From JAHWKI01 sp035513575 (GTDB taxonomy: Bacteria > Gemmatimonadota > Gemmatimonadetes > Longimicrobiales > RSA9), in contig DATKBW010000181.1 in NCBI GenBank assembly GCA_035513575.1, forward strand, positions 6,236 to 70,235: a DNA stretch of 64,000 bases, written 5' to 3'. The position numbers were made by a program, and so were the translations under genes. Position 1 is the first letter of the stretch. Every line of letters starts with the position of its first letter. Shown in pieces: positions 1 through 6,792 of this stretch. The notes beneath the pieces were generated by a model. It was given only the letters and a program-made list of their open reading frames with translations, had not been told where the DNA came from and did not search any database.

Positions 1-587
1 ACGAAGTCTGCGAGGGTGACGGTGCCGCCGGCGGTCCGAACGATCAGGACGCCGAGCCGCTCCATGGTCGCGGTATCCTGGTCCGTGATATCGATGTAGC
101 CCAGTTCGGGGAGGACGTACTCGCCGAAGGAGTCGGTGGCGTACCAGGCGACGCGAACGCCGTCGGCGGGGGCGCCGGTGCGGGTCTCATCGAGGACCCA
201 GCTGTCCGAGTCGAAGTCGCGGACGAACGTGCGGCCCAGCATGTCCGCCGGGATCTCGACCCTGGTGGCGAGCGCGATCGCGCGGAGATCGAAGCTGGCG
301 AGAGCGCCGGGGAGGCTCTCGAGGGGGGCGGCACGGGTGTGCGTGATGCGGGACTGCCGATCGGTCCCGAACGCGCCGCCGAGCATCGACGACACGAAGT
401 CGTTCAGGACCCAGGTGGCATCCAGGCTCGCGTCGGCCGGTACGACGGCCGCCTCGATGGCCCGTGCGATGCCGGCCGCATCGAAGTCCTTGAGGACGTC
501 CTCGGGGTCGGTTCCGCTGTCGCAGGCGGTGGCCATGAGGCCGGCCAGCGCGAGGGGTAGGAACCGCATCATCCGCGCACGCTTCAT
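1..587 (-). CDS. Putative lipoprotein, C-terminus outside the window
   Basis: The reading frame starts at the ATG at 587 and stays open to the window edge, so only the first 195 codons are present. The N-terminus (MKRARMMRFLPLALAGLMATAC) has basic residues, a hydrophobic stretch and a Cys preceded by T-A, which fits a lipoprotein signal with the Cys as lipidation site; ATGs at 572 and 569 are alternative starts in the same frame. The mature part is acidic, begins DSGTDPEDVLKDFDAAG, and shows no motif I recognise. Its start style resembles the many small lipoproteins of unknown function in Gemmatimonadota-like genomes. No function is proposed. Start choice and lipoprotein nature are moderately sure. 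Confidence 0.6.
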   Translation of the reverse strand, partial: MKRARMMRFLPLALAGLMATACDSGTDPEDVLKDFDAAGIARAIEAAVVPADASLDATWVLNDFVSSMLGGAFGTDRQSRITHTRAAPLESLPGALASFDLRAIALATRVEIPADMLGRTFVRDFDSDSWVLDETRTGAPADGVRVAWYATDSFGEYVLPELGYIDITDQDTATMERLGVLIVRTAGGTVTLADF

Positions 588-709
588 TGGCACACCACTG
601 CTACAGGGTCGTCGTACGGAGCGAAGGCCGGGGAACCGGCCGCCGGTGGGACGTGCATCGCTTCCCAGGAGCGGAATGGTAGCGGGGGCCGCTCCCGGGA
701 GCAAGGATT

Positions 710-1273
710 TCACCCGCCGCCGGGACCCCCGCTTCCGCCGGTCCCGTGACCGTGGCCGTGCCCGCCGCGGCGGTGTCCGCCCTGGGCGGGCTGGCGGTGG
801 CCCTGGCCGCCGTGGTGGTGCTCGATGCGCATGGGGCATCTCATGCCGGCCGGGGGGCGTGATGCGGCGGCGAGGACGTCGTCACCCAGCGCGCCGGCGT
901 CCGCAGCCGCGAGGAAATCGAGGACGTCCACGAGCTCGGGCCCGGAGAGATCCACCTCGGGCATGACCCAGCCGCCCCACTCCCGGACGAGTGCGGCCGC
1001 GGAGGAGTCGGCGCGTGCGTGGCTCGCGGGGTCGTCCACCCAGCGCATCAACCATTCGCCGGAGCGGCGGGCGGTTACGCCGGCGAGGTCCGGTCCCACG
1101 GTCGGGCCGCCTCCGAGGGTGTGGCAGGCGGCACAATGGCGGGCGAACACGGTCGCCCCGGGGTGCGCGGGGACCATCCCGGTGTCGGGCTGGACGGCCG
1201 GCGTGGGGGGTGCGGCCGCGAAGGCCACGGCGGCGGCGAACGCGGCGACGCCGACTCGACCGAGATTCAACAT
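710..1273 (-). CDS. Small exported c-type cytochrome with His/Gly-rich tail
   Basis: 187 residues. A signal peptide (MLNLGRVGVAAFAAAVAFAAA) is followed by a single class-I haem motif CAACH (in FARHCAACHTLGGGPTVGP), and WVMPEVDL supplies the expected distal Met ligand. It is therefore a periplasmic mono-haem cytochrome c for electron transfer. The last 40 or so residues depart from the family: they are very rich in His and Gly (HHHGGQGH, GHGHGHGTG). The start overlaps the end of the oxidoreductase beta-subunit gene by 7 bp, so it is the last gene of that operon; whether it works with that cytoplasmic enzyme or is only co-transcribed cannot be told. The cytochrome call is firm, the partner is inference. 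Confidence 0.8.
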   Translation of the reverse strand: MLNLGRVGVAAFAAAVAFAAAPPTPAVQPDTGMVPAHPGATVFARHCAACHTLGGGPTVGPDLAGVTARRSGEWLMRWVDDPASHARADSSAAALVREWGGWVMPEVDLSGPELVDVLDFLAAADAGALGDDVLAAASRPPAGMRCPMRIEHHHGGQGHRQPAQGGHRRGGHGHGHGTGGSGGPGGG

Positions 1274-2196
1274 GGGCGTTGCCTGGTTGCGGTTTCTGCG
1301 GGCGCGCCCATCTCGGCGAGGCGCGCGAGGTGATCCCAGCGGGCGTCCACATCTTCCTGGATACGGCCGATGCCGGCGTCGTCGAGATGGCGGAAGCGGC
1401 CCTGGGCGCGGATGTACGGCGCCACGGGCTCCCCGGCGTGGTCGGCGGTGAAGCGCCAGCGGATCCCGTCCTCGACTTCGAGGAGAGGGAACACGCGGCT
1501 CTGGACGGCCATGCGGCCCAGGTCGATGGTGCGCTCGTCCGGTACCTTCCAGCCGGGGGGGCAGGGGGAGAGGATGTGGAGGAAGCGGGTCCCGCGGATC
1601 GCCCGCGCCCTGCGCACCTTGGCGAGCAGGTCCGGCGGATAGGCGGTGGAGGCGGTCGCGGCGTAGGGGATCCGGTGCGCCGCCATGATGGCGAGGATGT
1701 CCTTCTTCCTGCTGCTCTGGGGCTGCTGGGCGGGGGTGGTCGTGGTCCAGGCGCCCCAGGGCGTGGCGGAGGAGCGCTGGATCCCCGTGTTCATGTACGC
1801 CTCGTTGTCGTAGCAGACGTAGAGGATGTCCTCGTTGCGTTCGGCGGCGCCGGATAGGGCCTGGAGGCCGATGTCGAACGTGCCGCCATCGCCGGCCCAG
1901 ACCATCACGGTGGTCTCCGTGTCCCCGCGCACGTCGAGGGCGGCCCGGATGCCGGAGGCCACGGCGGCCCCGGTCTCGAATGCGGTGTGGTAGAGCGGGA
2001 CGCGGAGCGACGACTGGGGGAACGGTCCCGCGATGATGGACCAGCAACACGCGGGGAGGACCACGATGGTGTCGGGCCCCATCTCCTTGAGGACCAGCCG
2101 CATGGCCAGCGGGGCGCCGCAGCCGGGACAGGCGAGGTGTCCGGGTTCCATGAGCTCGCGGCGCGGCACCTCATCCCGGATCATCACCTGACTCAT
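1267..2196 (-). CDS. porB: 2-oxoacid:ferredoxin oxidoreductase, beta (TPP-binding) subunit
   Basis: 309 residues, the usual size of the beta subunit of pyruvate/2-oxoacid:ferredoxin oxidoreductases. Visible signatures are the N-terminal CPGCG cysteine motif, a PACCW segment, the TPP/Mg region around WAGDGGTFDIGLQALSGAAE, and YDNEAYMNTGIQRSSATP, which is very typical of the PorB/VorB family. The enzyme oxidatively decarboxylates a 2-oxoacid with CoA, passing electrons to ferredoxin, or works in reverse to fix CO2. ATG at 2196 overlaps the alpha-subunit stop (ATGA). The substrate (pyruvate or a branched 2-oxoacid) cannot be decided from sequence reading alone. Confidence 0.9.
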   Translation of the reverse strand: MSQVMIRDEVPRRELMEPGHLACPGCGAPLAMRLVLKEMGPDTIVVLPACCWSIIAGPFPQSSLRVPLYHTAFETGAAVASGIRAALDVRGDTETTVMVWAGDGGTFDIGLQALSGAAERNEDILYVCYDNEAYMNTGIQRSSATPWGAWTTTTPAQQPQSSRKKDILAIMAAHRIPYAATASTAYPPDLLAKVRRARAIRGTRFLHILSPCPPGWKVPDERTIDLGRMAVQSRVFPLLEVEDGIRWRFTADHAGEPVAPYIRAQGRFRHLDDAGIGRIQEDVDARWDHLARLAEMGAPAETATRQRPC

Positions 2197-3353
2197 GGCT
2201 TCCCTCCCACCCAGATGTCCTCACGCGCGGGCGTGTCCGTGGCCCGGGCCCGCTCGATCACCTCGTCGATCACCGCCGGCGTCACATCCCTCCCCCCGAG
2301 GCCCAGGACGTAGCCGTGGATGATGGGCCGGTCGTCGAGGGGGACGTCGTAGAGGGCGGAGCGGATCTCCTCGGCGAAGATGCCGCCATGTCCCGGAGAG
2401 ACGTTCCGGTCCAGCACGGCGACGCGCCGGACGCGGCGGAGCGCCGCGCGGAGTGCGGCCGTGGGGAACGGACGGAACATCTTGACCTTGAGGAGTCCGA
2501 CCGCGTCGCCGTCGGCGCGGCGGCGGTCCACGACCACCCGCGCGGTGGAGGTGATGGTCCCGGAAGTGACCAGGACCGTGTGGGCGCCGTCGGTCCGGTA
2601 GCTCTCGATGGCGCCCCACCCGCGCCCGGTGAGGAGCCGCCAATCGGCGTCCACCTCGGGGTAGAGGAGCGCCGCGCGGTCCATCGCGTCCTGCTGGTCC
2701 CGCCGCATCTCCATGTATGAGCCCGGGGCGACGAGGCCGTTCAGGGCGCAGGGCTCGTCCGTATCCAGCTTCACGCGCGCCACGCGGGGCGGCAGGAACT
2801 CGTCGACGATCGCCTGGTCGGGGATGTCCACGGGCTCGCTGGTATGGGAGAGGAAGAATGCGTCGAGGCTGATCATGACCGGGAGGTCCACCGCCTCGGC
2901 CAGGCGGAAGGCCTGGATGGTCGTGTCCAGCACCTCCTGGTTGTTCTCGCAGTAGAGCTGAACCCATCCCGTATCCCGCTGGCTCAGCGAATCGTTCTGG
3001 TCCGCCCAGATGTTCCAGCCGGGGCCCATGGCGCGGTTGACGTTGGCCATGACGATGGGGTGCCGGGCGTTCGCCGCCCAGTGCAGCATCTCGTGCATGA
3101 GGGCCAGCCCCTGGGACGACGTGGCCGTGAAGGTCCGGGCCCCCGCGGCGCTCGCCCCGACGACCGCCGCCATGGCCGAGTGCTCAGACTCCACCTTGAT
3201 GAAGCGGGCGGGCAGCTCCCCGCTGCCGCACATCTCCGAGAGCAGCTCGACGACCTGGGTCTGGGGGGTGATCGGGTAGGCCGCGATCACCTCCGCCCGG
3301 GCGAGCTTCACGCCCAGCGACACCGCGTGGTTCCCGACGATGACCTTCCTCAC
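2193..3353 (-). CDS. porA: 2-oxoacid:ferredoxin oxidoreductase, alpha subunit
   Basis: 386 residues from a GTG start at 3353 that overlaps the stop of the preceding gene as GTGA, so translation is coupled. The frame stays open further upstream but that part is antisense-like and lies inside the diaphorase gene. The protein begins VRKVIVGNHAVSLGVKLAR and carries the alpha-subunit hallmarks: AYPITPQTQVVELLSEM, the KVESEHSAMAAVVGASAAGARTFT segment, and TSSQGLALMHEMLHWAA. The C-terminal half matches the transketolase-C-like domain (LLKVKMFRPFP, VAVLDRNVSPG). It pairs with the beta subunit to form the TPP-dependent catalytic core. Confidence 0.9.
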   Translation of the reverse strand: MRKVIVGNHAVSLGVKLARAEVIAAYPITPQTQVVELLSEMCGSGELPARFIKVESEHSAMAAVVGASAAGARTFTATSSQGLALMHEMLHWAANARHPIVMANVNRAMGPGWNIWADQNDSLSQRDTGWVQLYCENNQEVLDTTIQAFRLAEAVDLPVMISLDAFFLSHTSEPVDIPDQAIVDEFLPPRVARVKLDTDEPCALNGLVAPGSYMEMRRDQQDAMDRAALLYPEVDADWRLLTGRGWGAIESYRTDGAHTVLVTSGTITSTARVVVDRRRADGDAVGLLKVKMFRPFPTAALRAALRRVRRVAVLDRNVSPGHGGIFAEEIRSALYDVPLDDRPIIHGYVLGLGGRDVTPAVIDEVIERARATDTPAREDIWVGGKP

Positions 3354-5089
3354 AGCTCCTCCCGTGTCATCACGATGGCCCCGCGGGGGCACTCCTCGGC
3401 GCAGATCCCGCACCCCTTGCAGTGGTCGAGGTCGATCACGAAGCCGTGTCCGCCGGGCGCCGGCGAGATGGCCACGTCGGGGCACAGGATCATGCACAGC
3501 TCGCAATCGTTGCAGACGCCGCAGTTGAAACAGCGGCGGGCCTCGTCCACGGCCGCGCGGAGGTCGAGGCCGGTATTCACCTCCGTGAATTCCAGCGGTC
3601 CCGATCGCCAGCCCTCCGGGTGGCGTGGCAGCTTTCGGAAATGGACGGTCCGGAGGTCCTCCGCCGGCACGACCTCGTTGCGCGGGTCGGTGCGCGGCAC
3701 GGGATCGTCGCCCCGCCACCGTGAGGCGGAAAACGCGGCGCCGGCCCAGCGCAGCTCCTCGATGCCGTCCCGCGGCCCGACCTCACCGTGCAGCCAGCGG
3801 AGGTAGCGGTCGATGCCGATGGCACCGGCCTTCCCGGAGCCCAGTGCCGCCGCGACGCTCCGCTCCTCGTTCGCGAGGTCACCGCCGGCGAAGAGCTTCC
3901 CCGTCCCCGTGGCCCCGAGCGGGTCGATCCGCACGCTCCCGCCGTGGGCGGTCCCGAGCCCGGGCGGGAGCGTGGCGATGTCGGGGTCCTCGCCGATGGC
4001 GGCGAGAACGGTGTCGACCTCGAGCGTCACCCCGCCATCGTCCACCCGCACGGGGCGCCGCCGCCCGCTGGCGTCGGGCTCCCCCAGCTCCATGCCCATC
4101 AGGTCCATGGCGACGAGGCGGCCGCCGCGATGGTGGAACGCGGCGGGCGCGGCCAGGAAGATGAAGTCGACGCCCTCGCGCATCGCCTCCTCCACCTCCT
4201 GGGGGATGGCGGGCATCTCGGCCCTGGTCCGGCGATAGACGACGACGGGCGCGGCCCCGAGCCGGAGTGCCGTGCGCGCGCAGTCCATGGCGGTGTTGCC
4301 GCCCCCGATGACGGCGACGCGCCGCCCGATATCCGGCCGGTCGCCGCGGTTCACCGCCTTCAGGAATCCGATCCCCGGAACGACCCCCGGTCCATCCTCA
4401 CCGGGCACGCCCATGAGCCTGGGGTGATGGGCGCCCGTGGCGAGGAAGACGGCGTCGTAGCGGTCCAGCTCCGCCGCCGCGAGCGCCCCTTCCAGGCGGA
4501 CCCCCGTCCGGAACCGCACGCCCATGGCGGCGATGGCCTCGATCTGCCGGTCCAGCACGTCGCGGGGGAGGCGGTACGCCGGGATGCCCTGGCGCAGCAT
4601 GCCCCCCGGAGAGTCCCCTTCGTCGTACACGGTGACGGGGTACCCGGCGCGGGCCAGGTGCCACGCGCAGGACAGCCCCGCCGGGCCGCCGCCCAGAACG
4701 GCGACGGCCTCCGCCCGCGGCGCGTCGCGGCGCGGCAGGATCAGGCGCTCCAGCGCGAAATCGCCCACCGCCCGCTCCACCGCGTGGACGGCCACCGCGT
4801 CATCGAACGTGCGGCGGCTGCACGCGCCCTCGCAGGGGTGGTGGCAGACGCGGCCCGTCACCGCGGGCATGGGGTTTTCGCGCAGGAGGAGGTCCACCGC
4901 CTCGCGGAGCCGCCCCTCCCGGAGCAGGTTCATGTAGCCCTCCACGTCCACCCCCGCCGGGCACGCGTGATTGCACGGGGCCACGGCGTCGCGGTACTGC
5001 GGCCGGATGTACTTCCAGGACCCGGTCCGGTTCTCCCGCGTGCTCGTGGTGCTCACGGCGACGCGCGGGCGGTCGCTCCGCTCAGGCAT
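3350..5089 (-). CDS. FAD-dependent GltD-like oxidoreductase fused to a 2[4Fe-4S] ferredoxin domain
   Basis: 579 residues from ATG 5089. The N-terminal third holds the Cys-rich helical domain of the glutamate-synthase small-subunit family (PCNHACPAGVDVEGY, CHHPCEGACSR). Two dinucleotide-binding folds follow: VAVLGGGPAGLSCAWHLARAGYPVTVYD for FAD and VAVIGGGNTAMDCARTALRLGA for NAD(P)H, and the FAD-closing GGDLANEERSVAAALGSGKAGA. The last 90 residues are a ferredoxin with CNDCELCMILCP and CKGCGICAEECPRG. It sits between the gamma and alpha genes with overlapping ends, so it probably replaces the separate delta subunit and lets the complex exchange electrons with NAD(P)H. That coupling is inferred from family and context. 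Confidence 0.85.
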   Translation of the reverse strand: MPERSDRPRVAVSTTSTRENRTGSWKYIRPQYRDAVAPCNHACPAGVDVEGYMNLLREGRLREAVDLLLRENPMPAVTGRVCHHPCEGACSRRTFDDAVAVHAVERAVGDFALERLILPRRDAPRAEAVAVLGGGPAGLSCAWHLARAGYPVTVYDEGDSPGGMLRQGIPAYRLPRDVLDRQIEAIAAMGVRFRTGVRLEGALAAAELDRYDAVFLATGAHHPRLMGVPGEDGPGVVPGIGFLKAVNRGDRPDIGRRVAVIGGGNTAMDCARTALRLGAAPVVVYRRTRAEMPAIPQEVEEAMREGVDFIFLAAPAAFHHRGGRLVAMDLMGMELGEPDASGRRRPVRVDDGGVTLEVDTVLAAIGEDPDIATLPPGLGTAHGGSVRIDPLGATGTGKLFAGGDLANEERSVAAALGSGKAGAIGIDRYLRWLHGEVGPRDGIEELRWAGAAFSASRWRGDDPVPRTDPRNEVVPAEDLRTVHFRKLPRHPEGWRSGPLEFTEVNTGLDLRAAVDEARRCFNCGVCNDCELCMILCPDVAISPAPGGHGFVIDLDHCKGCGICAEECPRGAIVMTREEL

Positions 5090-5666
5090 GGGCCACGTCG
5101 GCCAGCGCGGGGGTCGTGGAGCGCACGGCGGCCGCGGCCTCGCGGGCGGCCGCCACGTTCGCATCAGGGCGGGTGGGGACCTCCTCTTCGATCGCCGCGC
5201 AGATGGCGTCGAGGGAGACCAGCCCGGACCAGCTGGCGAACGCGCCGAGGATGGCCGTGTTCACGATGGGCTGCGAGCGGCTCCCGATGCCGTGCGCGGA
5301 GGCGATGGCGCCGGCATCCACGGTGGCGACCCGGAAGCGGGAGGCGAGCGCGGGATGGTCGCCTGGCTGGAGCGCGGTGTTGATCAGGATCCCGCCTCCC
5401 TCCCGCAGCCCCGCGGTGACGTCGATGGCCCGGACCAGGGTCGGATCGAGGACGATCAGGTCGTCCGGCGCGGTCACCTCGCAGCGGAGTCGGATCGGGG
5501 CGTCGTCGACACGCAGGAACGCGGTGACGGGCGCGCCCCGGCGCTCGACCCCGAAGGCCGGAAAGGACTGCACCCAGCGGCCCTCCCGGAAGAGGGCGAC
5601 GGCGAGGACCTTGGACGCGATCACCGCGCCCTGCCCGCCGCGCCCGTGGATGCGAAGCTCCCGCAT
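5082..5666 (-). CDS. porG: 2-oxoacid:ferredoxin oxidoreductase, gamma subunit
   Basis: 194 residues. The N-terminus MRELRIHGRGGQGAVIASKVLA is the diagnostic glycine-rich motif of the gamma (catalytic-domain) subunit, followed by ERRGAPVTAFLRVDD and DDLIVLDPTLV, all as expected. It is the first gene of the minus-strand operon gamma, diaphorase, alpha, beta, cytochrome c. A strong ribosome site, GAGGAGG, lies 4 bases before the ATG. The 257 bases upstream (5667-5923) are shared with a divergent small gene and must hold both promoters; I could not place a convincing -35/-10 pair there. Confidence 0.9.
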   Translation of the reverse strand: MRELRIHGRGGQGAVIASKVLAVALFREGRWVQSFPAFGVERRGAPVTAFLRVDDAPIRLRCEVTAPDDLIVLDPTLVRAIDVTAGLREGGGILINTALQPGDHPALASRFRVATVDAGAIASAHGIGSRSQPIVNTAILGAFASWSGLVSLDAICAAIEEEVPTRPDANVAAAREAAAAVRSTTPALADVAHA

Positions 5667-5923
5667 CGGGCCTCCTCACCATGGTCCATCGCACCCGCGC
5701 TCCCGAGCGCACGGCCCGACGCGGATCTCCCGCATAATGGCGAGACACGGCGACCGGCGGCGTAGGGAGGCGGTGGAAAGTGCCGTGGGGGAACGCCGGA
5801 CGACGGCGCAGGGACTTGCCGGAAAACGGGGCGGATCCGCCCTGGCGAATTGATCGAAGGCCCCGGGTCCCCCTACGTTCAGGCGAGCCCCATCCCCGAA
5901 GCGGCGCACGAGAGGAGGCCGAA

Positions 5924-6127
5924 ATGATGGCCACGTGGATGACCGAGAAGGAAGCGACGCGGGAGCGGGTCCTGGCGCTCGGCGTGTGCTGCGCCGAGGC
6001 CCAGGCGGACGGGGTCCCCTGCGCCGACCCCTGGCGCAACTGCCTGCGCTGCGGCCGGGCGCTCCCCGCCCGCCGGCTCGCGCTGCGCCTGACGGAGGCG
6101 ACCCGGACGCGGGAGGGTGGGGGTTGA
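5924..6127 (+). CDS. Small Cys-rich protein, unknown function
   Basis: 67 residues, MMATWMTEKEATRERVLALG then two cysteine clusters: CCAEAQADGVPC and CLRCG. The spacing could form one zinc site, so a zinc-ribbon-like or metal-binding mini-protein is possible. The ATG at 5924 is preceded by AGAGGAGGCC, a strong ribosome site at good distance, which supports a real start there rather than further upstream. It is divergent from the oxidoreductase operon and lies just upstream of the carbonic anhydrase gene, separated by a perfect hairpin. I do not recognise the family. Confidence 0.6.
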   Translation: MMATWMTEKEATRERVLALGVCCAEAQADGVPCADPWRNCLRCGRALPARRLALRLTEATRTREGGG

Positions 6128-6135
6128 GGCGGCGC

Positions 6136-6164
6136 GTGTTGCTCGACCGCAGGTCGAGCAACAC
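6136..6164. promoter_or_regulatory. Perfect 13-bp inverted repeat just before the carbonic anhydrase start
   Basis: GTGTTGCTCGACC (6136-6148) and GGTCGAGCAACAC (6152-6164) are exact reverse complements separated by GCA. The RNA hairpin would end 8 bases before the ATG at 6173, exactly where a ribosome site should be, and no GGAG-like sequence is present there. There is no T-run after it, so it is not a classical terminator. It may be an operator, a translation-control hairpin or a factor-assisted terminator for the upstream small gene. Confidence 0.6.
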
Positions 6165-6172
6165 CTTCCCCC

Positions 6173-6784
6173 ATGCCCGAACACCTCATTGCCGGCCTCC
6201 GAAACTTCCGTCGCGAGACGTTCCCCCGTTACCGCGAGCACTACCAGCGGCTGGTGGACGAAGGGCAGCGTCCCACGACCCTGTTCATCGGCTGCTCCGA
6301 TTCCCGGATCGTGCCGGACCTCCTCATGCAGACGGGCCCGGGAGAGCTCTTCATCGTCCGGAACATGGGCGGGTTCGTCCCGCCCTTCGAGCCGGACGAG
6401 GGGTTCCACGGGACGTCGGCCGCCATCGAGTTCGCGGTGCTGACGCTCGGCGTGACCGACATCGTGGTGTGCGCTCACTCGCACTGCGGAGCCATCCGCG
6501 CGCTGTACGACCCGCCGAACCCTGACACGCCGCACATCAGCCGGTGGCTGACGCTGGGGCAGGAGGCCCGGCTGGACGGCCCGCCGACGCCGGAGACGCT
6601 CCGCGCCTCGGAGCGCCGGTCGGTGGCCGTGCAGCTGGAGCGGCTCCTCGGCTATCCCCCGGTCCGGGCCCGCGTGGACGACGGGACGCTGTCGCTCCAC
6701 GGCTGGCTTTACGTGCTGGAGGAGGGCCAGGTGCTGGGGCTGGACATCCCGACCGGCGCCTTCCTGCCGGTGGCGGACGACTGA
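6173..6784 (+). CDS. Beta-class carbonic anhydrase
   Basis: 203 residues, no signal peptide, cytoplasmic. The zinc ligands are visible: Cys41 in IGCSDSR (with the Asp43-Arg45 dyad), and His102 and Cys105 in VCAHSHCGAIRAL. The segment GELFIVRNMGGFVPPF is also diagnostic. The enzyme interconverts CO2 and bicarbonate. A bicarbonate supply next to a 2-oxoacid:ferredoxin oxidoreductase locus is suggestive of carboxylation, but the two are on opposite strands. The start lacks a recognisable ribosome site and is preceded by a strong hairpin, so translation may be unusual. Confidence 0.93.
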   Translation: MPEHLIAGLRNFRRETFPRYREHYQRLVDEGQRPTTLFIGCSDSRIVPDLLMQTGPGELFIVRNMGGFVPPFEPDEGFHGTSAAIEFAVLTLGVTDIVVCAHSHCGAIRALYDPPNPDTPHISRWLTLGQEARLDGPPTPETLRASERRSVAVQLERLLGYPPVRARVDDGTLSLHGWLYVLEEGQVLGLDIPTGAFLPVADD

Positions 6785-6792
6785 GGCGGGAC

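Noticed and set aside
691..702. GCTCCCGGGAGC palindrome after the cytochrome c gene as a terminator
   Set aside because: It has no loop and no T-run on either strand.
5667..5923. Possible tRNA, small RNA or further gene between the oxidoreductase operon and the small Cys-rich gene
   Set aside because: No cloverleaf, no conserved T-loop sequence and no well-supported frame were found.
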